This document shows, piece by piece, positions 17,698 through 28,132 of a stretch of 64,000 bases of DNA; positions within the stretch are counted from its first letter, which is position 1; each line of letters starts with the position of its first letter. The stretch is from Pseudomonas sp. NFACC02. GTDB lineage: Bacteria; Pseudomonadota; Gammaproteobacteria; Pseudomonadales; Pseudomonadaceae. Location: the NCBI RefSeq assembly GCF_900110765.1, contig NZ_FOEO01000011.1, forward strand, positions 78,434 through 142,433, in the 5' to 3' direction. Position numbers and translations under genes: made by a program. A model generated the notes under the pieces. The model saw only the letters and a list, made by a program, of their open reading frames with translations, ran no database searches and had not been told where the DNA came from.

Positions 17698-18290
17698 CCG
17701 GCCTGCTGGTGAATGCGGTGGTTCAGCGACATCACCCGTGACTGACACACCGCGTTCGTCCGAGTGCGGCCCAGACCCTCGTAACCTCGGACGGCTCCTA
17801 CAGGGTCTGGGTTGCTGCGCGAACCAGTGTTCAGACCTCAGACCTGTGCCGGCTTGCTGGCGAATGCGGTGTTTCAGCGACATCACCCGTAACTGACACA
17901 CCGCGTTCGTCCGAGTGCGGCCCAGACCCTCTTAACCTCGGACGGCTCCTACAGGATCTGGGTTGCTGCGCGAACCAGTGTTCAGACCTCAGACCTGTGG
18001 GAGCCGGCTTGCTGGCGAATGCGGTGTGTCAGCGACATCACCCGTGACTGACACACCGCGTTCGTCCGAGTGCGGCCCGGACCCTCGTAACCTCGGACGT
18101 CTCCTACAGGATCTGGGTTGCTGCGCGAACCTGTGTTCAGACCTCAGACCTGTGGGAGCCGGCTTGCTGGCGAATGCGGTGTTTCAGTGACATCACCCGT
18201 GACTGACACACCGCGTTCGCGGCCCTTGTAACGTCAGACGTCTCCCGCAGGGTCCGCGTCCATGCAAGCACCTGCGTCCAGATCGCGGCC
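17698..18290. repeat. Tandem array of about four 155-bp REP-containing units
   Basis: Units begin with ccggcttgctggcgaatgcg (first copy slightly different) at 17698, 17849, 18004 and 18159, so the spacing is 151, 155 and 155 bp. The 151 reflects a 4-nt deletion (GTGCC for GTGGGAGCC). Each unit holds two different REP arms in opposite orientation (gtgggagccggcttgctggc and ccgaggttacga-type sequence ending ggctcctacag). Units 1-3 are nearly identical; the fourth diverges in its second half. The short ORFs through it repeat the same peptide and are not genes. Confidence 0.9.
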
Positions 18291-18622
18291 GAGGGAATCA
18301 GTCTGTGCGGGCATCAATGTCCGAATATGTCGCAGGACCGCAAGCAGTCGCGTGGCTGCTGTCGTTAAGCTGCGTAGCAGATGAACGGATGTGTGGCCGA
18401 GCCTGCCTGGGCAGACGTCACATGAATCGTCATTGGGGGCGGATCAATGTGACGACGCACACACGACGAGCGTTAGTACTAAGGCAAGTGTGAACACGCG
18501 CTGCGCCTTGTCACGTTTTGCTGACTATCATCGAACAGACGCAAAACGGGCACACACATGCACGACCCCGAAACACGCATCTCTCCTATATATAAAAGCC
18601 CAAGCCAAGCGGAGTACCACAG
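18291..18622. other. Intergenic region upstream of gdhB
   Basis: No gene seen. It contains an AT-rich TATATATAAAA run (18587-18597) shortly before the gdhB ribosome site and must hold the gdhB promoter. I could not assign a well-spaced -35/-10 pair. Confidence 0.4.
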
Positions 18623-21600
18623 ATGGCGTTCTTCACCGCAGCCAGCAAGTCCGACTTCCAGCATCAACTGAGAGCGGCACTGGCCCAGCACATCAGTGAA
18701 CAGGCACTGCCACAAGTGGCGCTGTTCGCCGACCAATTCTTCGGCATCATTTCCCTCGACGAACTGACCCAGCGCAGACTGTCCGACCTCGCCGGCTGCA
18801 CCCTGTCGGCCTGGCGCCTGCTCGAGCGCTTCGAACACAGCAAGCCTGAGGTTCGGGTCTACAACCCTGACTACGAGCGTCACGGCTGGCAGTCGACGCA
18901 CACCGCGGTAGAAGTGTTGCACCACGACCTGCCGTTCCTGGTCGACTCGGTCCGTACCGAATTGAACCGTCGCGGTTACAGCATTCACACGTTGCAGACC
19001 ACCGTGTTGAGCGTGCGCCGCGACGAGAGAGGTCAGTTGGTCGAGTTGCTGCCCAAAGGCACCACCGGCGAGGACGTGCTGCAAGAATCGCTGATGTACC
19101 TGGAGATCGATCGCTGCGCCAACGCCGCAGAATTGAACGTGCTGGCCCGCGAGCTCGAGCAAGTGCTCGGTGAAGTCCGCGTGGCCGTTGAAGACTTCGA
19201 ACCGATGAAGGCCAAGCTGCACGAGCTGTTGGCCGGCATCGACGCCATCGAGTACAACGTTGACCCGGACGAAAAAGCCGAGGTCAAGGTGTTCCTCGAG
19301 TGGTTGGTGAACAACCACTTCACCTTCCTGGGCTATGAAGAATTCACCGTCAGCGGCGGTGGTGATGGCGGTCAGCTGACTTACGATCCGTCGTCCTTCC
19401 TGGGCCTGACCAAATTGCTGCGTGCCGGGCTCACGGCTGAAGACCTGCACATCGAAGGCTATGCCGTGAACTACCTGCAGGAGCCGACCCTGCTGTCCTT
19501 CGCCAAAGCCGCGCACCCCAGCCGTGTTCACCGCCCGGCGTACCCGGACTACGTGTCGATCCGCCAGATCGACGCCGACGGCAAGGTCATCAAGGAATGC
19601 CGTTTCATGGGCCTCTACACCTCGTCGGTGTACGGCGAAAGTGTGCGCAATATCCCTTATATCCGCCGCAAGGTCGCGGAAGTGGAGCGTCGTTCCGGTT
19701 TCGACGCCAAAGCGCACCTGGGCAAGGAGCTGGCTCAAGTCGTTGAAGTGCTGCCCCGCGACGACCTGTTCCAGACCCCGGTGGACGAGTTGTTCACCAC
19801 CGTCATGTCGATCGTGCAGATCCAGGAGCGCAACAAGATTCGCGTCTTCCTGCGCAAAGACCCGTACGGCCGTTTCTGCTACTGCCTGGCCTATGTGCCG
19901 CGCGACGTCTACTCCACCGAAGTGCGTCAGAAAATCCAGCAAGTGCTGATGGAGCGTCTGAAGGCCAGCGACTGCGAGTTCTGGACTTTCTTCTCCGAAT
20001 CGGTACTGGCCCGCGTGCAGTTGATCCTGCGTGTGGACCCCAAAGTCACGCTGGACATCGACCCGCAGCAACTGGAAAACGAAGTCATCCAGGCCTGCCG
20101 TTCGTGGAAGGACGATTACGCGAGCCTGGTCATCGAAAGCTTCGGCGAGGCGCAAGGCACCAACGTACTGGCCGACTTCCCGAAAGGCTTCCCGGCAGGC
20201 TATCGCGAGCGTTTCGCCGCGCATTCAGCCGTGGTCGACATGCAACACCTGCTGAACCTGTCCGAGGCCAATCCGCTGGTCATGAGCTTCTATCAGCCAT
20301 TGTCGGGTGACAAGGCGCAGCTGCACTGCAAGCTGTACCACGCCGACACTCCGCTGGCGCTGTCCGACGTCCTGCCGATTCTGGAAAATCTCGGCCTGCG
20401 TGTGTTGGGCGAGTTCCCCTATCGCCTGCGGCACAACAACGGCCGCGAGTTCTGGATTCACGACTTCGCCTTCACCTACGGCGAGGGTCTGAACCTGGAC
20501 CTGCAGCAGCTCAACGACACCCTGCAGGACGCCTTTGTCCACATCGTTCGTGGCGAAGCCGAAAACGATGCGTTCAACCGTCTGGTGCTGACCGCCGGTC
20601 TGCCGTGGCGCGATGTGGCGCTGCTGCGTGCTTACGCCCGGTACCTGAAACAGATTCGTCTGGGCTTCGACCTGGGCTACATCGCCAGCACCCTGAACAA
20701 CCACGCCGACATCGCGCGTGAGCTGACCCGCCTGTTCAAAACCCGCTTCTACCTGGCGCGCAAGCTGAGCGGCGGCGATCTGGATGACATGCAGCAACGC
20801 CTGGAACAGGCAATCCTCTCGGCGCTGGACGATGTCCAGGTGCTCAACGAGGACCGCATCCTGCGTCGCTACCTTGATCTGATCAAGGCGACCATGCGCA
20901 CCAACTTCTACCAGACCGACGCCAACGGTCAGAATAAGAGCTACTTCAGCTTCAAGTTCAATCCGCGTCTGATCCCCGAGCTGCCCAAGCCGGTGCCGAA
21001 GTTTGAAATCTTCGTGTATTCGCCACGCGTCGAAGGCGTTCACCTGCGTTTCGGCAATGTGGCGCGCGGCGGCCTGCGCTGGTCCGACCGGGAAGAAGAC
21101 TTCCGCACCGAAGTCCTGGGCCTGGTCAAAGCCCAGCAAGTGAAGAACTCGGTCATCGTGCCGGTGGGCGCGAAGGGCGGTTTCCTGCCGCGCCGTCTGC
21201 CGACCACCGGCACCCGCGACGAGATCCAGGCCGAAGCGATCGCCTGCTACCGCATCTTCATCTCGGGCCTGCTGGACATCACCGACAACCTGAAAGAAGG
21301 CGCGCTGGTGCCGCCCGCCAACGTCGTGCGTCATGATAGCGATGACCCGTACCTGGTGGTGGCTGCGGACAAAGGCACCGCGACCTTCTCCGACATCGCC
21401 AACGGCATCGCCATCGACTACGGTTTCTGGCTGGGCGATGCGTTTGCCTCGGGCGGTTCGGCCGGTTACGACCACAAGAAGATGGGCATCACCGCCAAGG
21501 GCGCGTGGGTCGGCGTGCAGCGCCACTTCCGCGAGCGCGGGATCAATGTTCAGCAGGACTCGATCAGTGTGATAGGCGTCGGTGACATGGCCGGTGACGT

Positions 21601-23479
21601 GTTCGGCAACGGCCTGTTGATGTCCGACAAACTGCAATTGGTGGCGGCGTTCAACCACCTGCACATTTTCATCGACCCCAATCCCGATCCGGCCACCAGC
21701 TTCGCCGAGCGCCAGCGTCTGTTCGACCTGCCACGCTCGGCCTGGACCGATTACGACACCAGCATCATGTCCGAGGGCGGCGGCATTTTCCCGCGCAGCC
21801 TGAAGAGCATCACCATCACGCCGCAGATGAAAGCGCGCTTTGACATCAGTGCCGACAAGCTGACCCCGACCGAACTGATGCACGCGTTGCTCAAGGCGCC
21901 GGTGGACCTGCTGTGGAACGGCGGTATCGGCACCTACGTCAAGGCCAGCTCCGAAAGCCATGCCGACGTCGGCGACAAAGCCAACGACGCCCTGCGTGTC
22001 AACGGCAACCAGTTGCGTTGCAAGGTGGTGGGCGAGGGCGGCAACCTGGGCATGACCCAATTGGGACGCGTCGAGTTCGGCCTGCTGGGGGGCGCCACCA
22101 ACACCGACTTCATCGACAACGCCGGTGGCGTGGACTGCTCCGACCACGAAGTGAACATCAAGATCCTGCTCAACGAAGTGGTGCAGGCCGGCGACATGAC
22201 CGAGAAGCAGCGCAACCTGCTGCTCGAAAGCATGACCGATGAAGTGGGCAATCTGGTACTCAGCAATAACTACAAGCAGACCCAGGCCCTGTCGTTGGCC
22301 GCGCGTCGTGCGTACGAGCGCATCGCCGAATACAAGCGTCTGATGAGCGACCTGGAATCTCGCGGCAAGCTGGACCGTGCCATCGAGTTCCTGCCGGCTG
22401 AAGATCAACTGGCCGAGCGCATCGGCGAGCAGCAGGGCCTGACCCGCGCCGAACTGTCGGTGCTGATCTCGTACAGCAAGATCGACCTCAAGGAAGCGCT
22501 GCTGGAGTCCCGCGTACCGGACGACGATTACCTGGCGCGTGACATGGAAACCGCATTTCCGCCTTCACTGGGCGCGAAATTCTCGGAATCCATGCGCCGC
22601 CACCGCCTGAAGCGCGAAATCGTCAGCACGCAGATCGCCAACGATCTGGTCAACCACATGGGCATCACCTTCGTGCAACGGCTCAAAGAGTCAACCGGCA
22701 TGAGTGCGGCCAACGTGGCCGGGGCTTACGTGATCGTGCGTGACATCTTCCATCTGCCGCACTGGTTCCGTCAGATCGAGGCACTGGACTACAAGGTCCC
22801 GGCTGAAATCCAGCTGGCGCTGATGGATGAACTGATGCGCCTGGGCCGCCGTGCCACGCGCTGGTTCCTGCGCAGCCGTCGCAATGAACTGGACGCTGCA
22901 CGCGACGTCGCGCATTTCGGTCCGCACATCGCCGCGCTGGGCCTGAAACTGGACGAACTGCTGGAAGGCCCGACCCGGGAAGTCTGGCAGGCGCGTTATC
23001 AGGAGTACGTCGAAGCGGGCGTGCCTGAATTGCTGGCGCGAATGGTTGCCGGGACGACGCACCTGTATACCCTGTTGCCGATCATCGAAGCCTCCGACGT
23101 GACGGGCCAGAATGCGGCCGATGTGGCGAAGGTGTACTTCGCGGTGGGCAGCTCGCTGGACGTCACCTGGTACCTGCAGCAAATCAGCGCGCTACCGGTC
23201 GAGAACAACTGGCAGGCCCTGGCCCGCGAGGCGTTCCGCGACGATATCGACTGGCAGCAACGGGCGATTACGGTGTCCGTCCTGCAGATGCCGAACGGCC
23301 CTGCGGATGTGGAAGAGCGTCTGAACCTGTGGCTGGAGCAGCACATGCCGATGGTCGAGCGCTGGCGCGCGATGTTGGTCGAACTGCGTGCGGCGAGTGG
23401 TAATGACTACGCGATGTACGCCGTTGCCAACCGCGAGCTGCTGGACCTGGCCATGAGTGGGCAGACGGCTGTGGTGTGA
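18623..23479 (+). CDS. gdhB: NAD-specific glutamate dehydrogenase, 180-kDa class
   Basis: A 1,618-residue cytoplasmic enzyme that oxidatively deaminates glutamate to 2-oxoglutarate with NAD (EC 1.4.1.2), linking amino-acid catabolism to the TCA cycle. The long N-terminal part (about 1-700) is the regulatory, ACT-containing region of this class. The catalytic core includes 'VKAQQVKNSVIVPVGAKGGF' (about 835-855, the lysine-containing substrate site) and the dinucleotide motif GVGDMAGDVFGNG near 983. A C-terminal helical domain follows. GGAG 9-12 nt upstream supports ATG 18623. Length equals that of the described L_180 enzymes. In P. aeruginosa the orthologue also lies next to a moxR cluster, as I recall. 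Confidence 0.97.
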   Translation: MAFFTAASKSDFQHQLRAALAQHISEQALPQVALFADQFFGIISLDELTQRRLSDLAGCTLSAWRLLERFEHSKPEVRVYNPDYERHGWQSTHTAVEVLHHDLPFLVDSVRTELNRRGYSIHTLQTTVLSVRRDERGQLVELLPKGTTGEDVLQESLMYLEIDRCANAAELNVLARELEQVLGEVRVAVEDFEPMKAKLHELLAGIDAIEYNVDPDEKAEVKVFLEWLVNNHFTFLGYEEFTVSGGGDGGQLTYDPSSFLGLTKLLRAGLTAEDLHIEGYAVNYLQEPTLLSFAKAAHPSRVHRPAYPDYVSIRQIDADGKVIKECRFMGLYTSSVYGESVRNIPYIRRKVAEVERRSGFDAKAHLGKELAQVVEVLPRDDLFQTPVDELFTTVMSIVQIQERNKIRVFLRKDPYGRFCYCLAYVPRDVYSTEVRQKIQQVLMERLKASDCEFWTFFSESVLARVQLILRVDPKVTLDIDPQQLENEVIQACRSWKDDYASLVIESFGEAQGTNVLADFPKGFPAGYRERFAAHSAVVDMQHLLNLSEANPLVMSFYQPLSGDKAQLHCKLYHADTPLALSDVLPILENLGLRVLGEFPYRLRHNNGREFWIHDFAFTYGEGLNLDLQQLNDTLQDAFVHIVRGEAENDAFNRLVLTAGLPWRDVALLRAYARYLKQIRLGFDLGYIASTLNNHADIARELTRLFKTRFYLARKLSGGDLDDMQQRLEQAILSALDDVQVLNEDRILRRYLDLIKATMRTNFYQTDANGQNKSYFSFKFNPRLIPELPKPVPKFEIFVYSPRVEGVHLRFGNVARGGLRWSDREEDFRTEVLGLVKAQQVKNSVIVPVGAKGGFLPRRLPTTGTRDEIQAEAIACYRIFISGLLDITDNLKEGALVPPANVVRHDSDDPYLVVAADKGTATFSDIANGIAIDYGFWLGDAFASGGSAGYDHKKMGITAKGAWVGVQRHFRERGINVQQDSISVIGVGDMAGDVFGNGLLMSDKLQLVAAFNHLHIFIDPNPDPATSFAERQRLFDLPRSAWTDYDTSIMSEGGGIFPRSLKSITITPQMKARFDISADKLTPTELMHALLKAPVDLLWNGGIGTYVKASSESHADVGDKANDALRVNGNQLRCKVVGEGGNLGMTQLGRVEFGLLGGATNTDFIDNAGGVDCSDHEVNIKILLNEVVQAGDMTEKQRNLLLESMTDEVGNLVLSNNYKQTQALSLAARRAYERIAEYKRLMSDLESRGKLDRAIEFLPAEDQLAERIGEQQGLTRAELSVLISYSKIDLKEALLESRVPDDDYLARDMETAFPPSLGAKFSESMRRHRLKREIVSTQIANDLVNHMGITFVQRLKESTGMSAANVAGAYVIVRDIFHLPHWFRQIEALDYKVPAEIQLALMDELMRLGRRATRWFLRSRRNELDAARDVAHFGPHIAALGLKLDELLEGPTREVWQARYQEYVEAGVPELLARMVAGTTHLYTLLPIIEASDVTGQNAADVAKVYFAVGSSLDVTWYLQQISALPVENNWQALAREAFRDDIDWQQRAITVSVLQMPNGPADVEERLNLWLEQHMPMVERWRAMLVELRAASGNDYAMYAVANRELLDLAMSGQTAVV

Positions 23480-23501
23480 TGGTTGTTTGAGTGGTAACCG
23501 G

Positions 23502-23534
23502 AGCCCTGCATCGAGAGATGTGGGGCTTTTTGTT
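23502..23534 (+). terminator. Terminator of gdhB
   Basis: AGCCCTGCATC-GAGA-GATGTGGGGCT stem (one T/G wobble) followed by TTTTTGTTTTG, 22 nt after the stop. Confidence 0.85.
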
Positions 23535-23634
23535 TTGTGGTGTTTGGTTTGTCAGGGATTGGGAACGTTAAAAGCGGATGTTTGTTGGAGCCTGGATTGG
23601 GGGCATATCCGTTTCTGCGGTAACGGCGGCTTAG

Positions 23635-23857
23635 GGTTCCGCTCTTACAGCGGGTCACTTTTGTAAAAAAGCGACAAAAGTAACCAAAAACGCTTTGCTC
23701 CCGGCTTGGCCCTCCTGCGTCGGGTTCCCGCACTCCGACGACGCTCCGTGGGCCCGCGCCGAACGGACATCCATGTCCTGACGGCGCTCTCGCGGCATCC
23801 CTGCCGCTCGACCCACTGCGCGCCGCCTGCGTTTGGCCTGCACCCAAGTCGCGTTTT
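23635..23857. repeat. Left arm of a long imperfect inverted repeat
   Basis: About 223 bp from ggttccgctcttacagcggg to ccaagtcgcgtttt, matching the reverse complement of 24239-24459 with scattered mismatches and small indels. Sequences of this kind recur in Pseudomonas genomes between genes, in my recollection. Short open frames in it are incidental. Confidence 0.85.
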
Positions 23858-23965
23858 GCGGCGTTTGGACTGTCGCGCATGAAAGCAGAGCAGAAGCGGG
23901 TGCGTTCACCGAACCCGTAGCAGTCCGGCTTGCCGACGGTAGCGAACTCACGTATGTCGCTGCTT

Positions 23966-24121
23966 CTGCCCGGAGGGCGTAGGAGCGCGCTTGCCCGCGA
24001 TCTGCCGCGCAGCGGCAGTAAAATCAGTCACCTTGGCTGTGTCAGGTAGACCGCATTCTCAGGGTTTACTGCCGGTTCCCGGCAGATCGCGGGCAAGCGC
24101 GCTCCTACGCCCTCCGGGCAG
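23966..24121. repeat. REP doublet with 40-bp near-perfect arms
   Basis: CTGCCCGGAGGGCGTAGGAG and onward (23966 to about 24007) is repeated in inverse at about 24080-24121, enclosing about 70 bp. It is nested inside the larger inverted repeat. The arms contain the GTAGGAGCGCGCTTGCCCGC REP type also found at 46320-46405. Confidence 0.85.
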
Positions 24122-24162
24122 AGTCAAAAGCAGAGAGGTCTTGCGCCGCTGTTGCGTTCACT

Positions 24163-24204
<42 letters not shown>

Positions 24205-24238
24205 TCTGCTTTTCATACCTCGCCAGCCTAGACACCAC

Positions 24239-24459
24239 AAAACGCGACTTGGGTGCAGGCCAAACGCAGACGACGCGCAGTGGGCCGAGCGGCATGGATG
24301 CCGCGAGAGCGCCGTCAGGGCATGGATGCCCGTTCGGCGCGGGCCCACGGAGCGTCGTCGGAGTGCGGGTACCCGAGGAACGAGGGCCCAACCAGGAGCA
24401 GGGCACTTTTGGTTACTTTTGGGGCCTTTTCAAAAGTGACCCGCTGTAAGAGCGGAACC
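24239..24459. repeat. Right arm of the long imperfect inverted repeat
   Basis: About 221 bp, the inverse of 23635-23857. It ends caaaagtgacccgctgtaag agcggaacc at 24459. Confidence 0.85.
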
Positions 24460-24544
24460 ACTATCCGCGCCACCCCAAATCACGGATATACACCCACCAC
24501 CCAGAGCCACCAAAATCCAAGCCCCAAGCCCCAAAACCAACCCA

Positions 24545-24570
24545 TAAAAAAACCCCACCGAAGTGGGGTT
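24545..24570 (-). terminator. Terminator of acnB
   Basis: Read on the minus strand: AACCCCACTTCGGTGGGGTT followed by a T run. It lies 23 nt past the acnB stop. Confidence 0.9.
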
Positions 24571-24592
24571 CTCTCAACGCTCTGTTTCGATC

Positions 24593-27193
24593 TTACGCTT
24601 GAACAACCGGAATATTGGCGTTCGCTGCGATTTCACGGAACTCGGCGATCTGGTCGAAGCTCAGGTAGCGGTACACATCGGCAGCCATGCTGTCGATCTT
24701 ACCCGCGTATTCCATGTACTCCTCGACGGTCGGCAGGCGACCCAGGATCGACGCGACGGACGCCAGCTCGGCCGAGGCCAGGTAAACGTTCGCACCATCG
24801 CCCAGACGGTTCGGGAAGTTACGGGTCGAGGTCGACACCACGGTGCTGTTCGGCTCTACACGTGCCTGGTTACCCATGCACAGCGAGCAGCCCGGCATTT
24901 CCATGCGCGCGCCTGCCTTGCCGTAGATGCCGTAGTAGCCTTCCTCGGTCAGCTGGTGAGCGTCCATCTTGGTCGGTGGCGACAGCCACAGACGGGTTGG
25001 CAGCTGACCTTTGACCTGATCCAGCAACTTGCCGGCTGCGCGGAAGTGACCGATGTTGGTCATGCACGAACCGATGAACACTTCGTCGATCTTCTCGCCA
25101 GCCACGCTGGACAGAAGACGGGCGTCGTCCGGGTCGTTCGGCGCGCAGAGCACAGGCTCCTTGACGTCGGCCAGGTCGATCTCGATGACTTCGGCGTATT
25201 CGGCGTCGGCATCGGCCTCCAGCAGCTCCGGATTGGCGATCCAGGCTTCCATCGCCTGAGCGCGGCGTTCCAGAGTACGTGGGTCGCCGTAGCCTTCGCC
25301 GATCATCCAGCGCAGCAGGGTGATGTTCGACTTCAGGTATTCGGCAATCGACTCTTTGGACAGTTTGATGGTGCAACCGGCGGCAGAGCGCTCGGCCGAC
25401 GCGTCAGACAGTTCGAAGGCTTGCTCGACGGTCAGGGTTTCCAGACCTTCGATCTCCAGGATCCGGCCGGAGAAGGCGTTCTTCTTGCCTTTCTTCTCGA
25501 CGGTCAACAGGCCTTTCTGAATCGCGTAGTAAGGAATGGCGTGAACCAGGTCACGCAGGGTGACGCCCGGTTGCAGCTTGCCTTTGAAGCGAACCAGGAT
25601 CGACTCCGGCATGTCCAGCGGCATGACGCCGGTGGCGGCGGCGAACGCCACCAGACCGGAACCGGCCGGGAACGAGATACCGATCGGGAAACGGGTGTGC
25701 GAGTCACCACCGGTGCCGACGGTGTCCGGCAGCAGCATGCGGTTCAGCCAGCTGTGGATGATGCCGTCGCCCGGACGTAGCGAAACGCCACCACGGGTCA
25801 TGATGAAGTCAGGCAGGGTGTGGTGAGTCTTGACGTCGATTGGCTTCGGATACGCCGCGGTGTGGCAGAAGGACTGCATCACCAGGTCGGTCGAGAAACC
25901 CAGGCACGCCAGGTCTTTCAGTTCGTCACGGGTCATTGGACCGGTGGTGTCCTGAGAACCGACGGTGGTCATCTTCGGCTCGCAGTAGGTGCCCGGACGG
26001 ATACCGTCGGTGCCACAGGCCTTGCCAACCATCTTCTGTGCCAGGGTGAAGCCTTTGGTGCTGGCCGCAGGGACTTCAGGCAGCTTGAACAGCGTCGAAG
26101 GCGGCAGACCCAGCTCGGCGCGCGCCTTGCCGGTCAGACCGCGACCGATGATCAGCGGAATACGGCCACCGGCACGGACTTCGTCCAGCAGGACCGGGGT
26201 CTTCAGTTCGAAGGTGGTGATCACTTCGTCGCTGTCGTGCTTGCAGACCTTGCCCGCGTAGGGATAGACGTCGATCACGTCGCCCATGTTGATGTTGCTC
26301 ACATCGAATTCGATCGGCAGTGCGCCCGCATCTTCCATGGTGTTGTAGAAGATCGGTGCGATCTTGCTGCCGAAGCAGAAGCCGCCAGCGCGCTTGTTCG
26401 GGACGTAGGGAACGTCGTCGCCGAAGAACCACAGCACCGAGTTGGTCGCCGATTTACGCGAGGAACCGGTACCGACCACGTCACCGACGTAAGCGATAGG
26501 GAAGCCCTGACCGCGCATTTCTTCGATCTGCTTCATCGGGCCGATGGAGCCTTGCACGTCCGGCACGATGCCGTCGCGGGCCATTTTCAGCATGGCCAGG
26601 GCGTGCAGAGGAATGTCCGGACGGGACCAGGCGTCAGGCGCAGGGGACAGGTCGTCGGTGTTGGTTTCGCCGGTCACCTTGAAAACGCGCAGGCTGATTT
26701 TCTCGGCCAGGGTAGGGCGCTTCTGGAACCACTCGCCGTCAGCCCAGGATTGCAACACGGCCTTGGCGTGTGCGTTACCGTTCTTGGCTTTCTCGGCGAC
26801 GTCGTGGAAGGCGTCGAACATCAGCAGGGTGTGCTTCAGTTGCTCGGCGGCAACCGGTGCCAGCTCGGCGTCGTCCAGCAGTTCGACCATGGTCACGATG
26901 TTGTAGCCGCCCTGCATGGTGCCGAGCAGTTCTACCGCGCGTTTCTTGTCCAGCAGAGGGGAAGTGACTTCGCCCTTGGCCAGGGCGGAGAGGAAACCGG
27001 CTTTGACGTAGGCAGCTTCGTCAACGCCAGGTGGAACGCGATTGGTGATCAGGTCAAGCAGGACAGCTTCTTCGCCAGCCGGTGGGTTTTTCAGCAGCTC
27101 GACCAGGCCTGCGGTTTGTTCGGCGTTAAGCGGCTGGGGCACGATACCCTGGGCGGCACGCTCTTCGATGTGTTTACGGTAGGCTTCAAGCAC
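24593..27193 (-). CDS. acnB: Aconitate hydratase B
   Basis: An 866-residue [4Fe-4S] enzyme that interconverts citrate and isocitrate (EC 4.2.1.3). It also takes part in the methylcitrate route and acts as an iron-sensing RNA-binding protein in other bacteria. Features: N-terminal HEAT-like domain ('[38 protein letters not shown]'), swivel domain, and cluster cysteines in '[13 protein letters not shown]' and '[11 protein letters not shown]'. The GTG start at 27193 ([12 protein letters not shown]) matches the E. coli AcnB N-terminus. The open frame reaches 27310, but the extra 39 residues have no family counterpart. An unusual inverted-repeat leader lies upstream. Confidence 0.97.
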   Translation of the reverse strand: MLEAYRKHIEERAAQGIVPQPLNAEQTAGLVELLKNPPAGEEAVLLDLITNRVPPGVDEAAYVKAGFLSALAKGEVTSPLLDKKRAVELLGTMQGGYNIVTMVELLDDAELAPVAAEQLKHTLLMFDAFHDVAEKAKNGNAHAKAVLQSWADGEWFQKRPTLAEKISLRVFKVTGETNTDDLSPAPDAWSRPDIPLHALAMLKMARDGIVPDVQGSIGPMKQIEEMRGQGFPIAYVGDVVGTGSSRKSATNSVLWFFGDDVPYVPNKRAGGFCFGSKIAPIFYNTMEDAGALPIEFDVSNINMGDVIDVYPYAGKVCKHDSDEVITTFELKTPVLLDEVRAGGRIPLIIGRGLTGKARAELGLPPSTLFKLPEVPAASTKGFTLAQKMVGKACGTDGIRPGTYCEPKMTTVGSQDTTGPMTRDELKDLACLGFSTDLVMQSFCHTAAYPKPIDVKTHHTLPDFIMTRGGVSLRPGDGIIHSWLNRMLLPDTVGTGGDSHTRFPIGISFPAGSGLVAFAAATGVMPLDMPESILVRFKGKLQPGVTLRDLVHAIPYYAIQKGLLTVEKKGKKNAFSGRILEIEGLETLTVEQAFELSDASAERSAAGCTIKLSKESIAEYLKSNITLLRWMIGEGYGDPRTLERRAQAMEAWIANPELLEADADAEYAEVIEIDLADVKEPVLCAPNDPDDARLLSSVAGEKIDEVFIGSCMTNIGHFRAAGKLLDQVKGQLPTRLWLSPPTKMDAHQLTEEGYYGIYGKAGARMEMPGCSLCMGNQARVEPNSTVVSTSTRNFPNRLGDGANVYLASAELASVASILGRLPTVEEYMEYAGKIDSMAADVYRYLSFDQIAEFREIAANANIPVVQA

Positions 27194-27312
27194 AGTATTA
27201 CCCTCATCAGTGGTCCCAAATGGGTGTCCGGGACGCTCATCCAGAGAAGGTCCGCGACCGTGCATGTCAAAACTTTTTGAGTTTCTTGGCAGGAAGCTGA
27301 CGATCTCCAACA

Positions 27313-27449
27313 GAAGCTGTTTTCAAAGTTTTACGCCTGCATGAACGGTTCTGAGGAGGGGACGCAGGCGAACCTGCGTCGGGAACCATCTGCGGGGTAG
27401 GCTCTATTAAAAGCCCTGACTGTGCTCGTGACGCTTTGAAAACAGCTTC
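27313..27449. promoter_or_regulatory. Structured leader candidate upstream of acnB
   Basis: A perfect 16-bp inverted repeat (GAAGCTGTTTTCAAAG at 27313-27328; its complement at 27434-27449) encloses a perfect 8-bp hairpin with a CGAA loop (GACGCAGGCGAACCTGCGTC, 27361-27380). Transcribed toward acnB it would fold as a long closing stem with an inner hairpin, ending about 120 nt before the acnB start. It could be a 5' UTR regulatory structure, a small RNA or a MITE-like insertion; CAAC lies close outside both arms. Confidence 0.45.
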
Positions 27450-27597
27450 CAACGGACATTGGCGCCTTAAAAGGCCCGGTGATTCTACGGCAAAAAAAAG
27501 GTAAAGGTAAGTTAGACCCTACATCTTCGGGGGTGTACCCCGTTAGACAAAGGGCTAACATGCGGGCTTGTTTCGTTTGCCGCCGTGTTTTCCCGCC

Positions 27598-28065
27598 ATG
27601 TCCAGTCAAGTCATCAAGACGCCCTGCGTGGGCTTGTGTTCCACCGTCTACGGCGACCTGGTGTGCCGGGGTTGCAAGCGTTTCCACCATGAAGTGATTC
27701 ACTGGAACGGTTACAACGAGGACGAGAAGCGCGCGGTCTGGCTGCGGCTGGAGCAGCTGCTGGTGCAGGTGATGGCGGCCAAGGTTGAAGTGTTTGACGC
27801 CGAGAAGCTGCGCGCTCAACTCGAACTGCGCAAGATCCGTTTCGTGCCGAATCAGTCCGAATACTGCTGGGCGTACCAGTTGATCGCACGCGGTGCGCGG
27901 GTCATCAACCAGTTGGAAGCCTACGGTATGGTGCTGCTGCCTGAATTTCGCGACTGGCCGCTACCGGATCTGCGCGATGCCATTGATCGGGAATTTTTCC
28001 TGCTGTCCGAGGCGCACTATGAGCGCTACATCGCCCCTGGGTTTCTGAAGGATGCGATGGGGTGA
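27598..28065 (+). CDS. DUF1289 domain protein
   Basis: A 155-residue protein with the DUF1289 cysteine cluster near the N-terminus: TPCVGLCSTVYGDLVCRGCKRF (Cys at about 10, 14, 23, 26), suggesting a bound metal. It then has 'EVIHWNGYNEDEKRAVWLRLEQL' and a longer C-terminal domain rich in aromatic and charged residues. Members are small and of unknown function. ATG 27598 begins MSSQVIKTPC; the frame extends ten codons upstream without support. It converges on the usp gene. Confidence 0.9.
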   Translation: MSSQVIKTPCVGLCSTVYGDLVCRGCKRFHHEVIHWNGYNEDEKRAVWLRLEQLLVQVMAAKVEVFDAEKLRAQLELRKIRFVPNQSEYCWAYQLIARGARVINQLEAYGMVLLPEFRDWPLPDLRDAIDREFFLLSEAHYERYIAPGFLKDAMG

Positions 28066-28132
28066 GTGCGCCATCCTGTTCTTGATTCAGGTCTTTGTTC
28101 CGACCACAGGACAGAGGCGAAACCGCAGCGCT

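Noticed and set aside
17698..18290. Possible CRISPR array
   Set aside because: The repeats are contiguous 155-bp units with no unique spacers. They contain REP palindromes, and no cas genes are present.
18508..18531. TTGTCA...TATCAT as gdhB promoter
   Set aside because: The spacer is only 12 bp, too short for a sigma-70 promoter.
18479..20224. 581-codon open frame on the - strand across the gdhB start
   Set aside because: Antisense shadow of gdhB that also runs through the gdhB upstream region. No domain recognised.
20225..22408. 727-codon open frame on the - strand in gdhB
   Set aside because: Antisense shadow of the glutamate dehydrogenase catalytic region.
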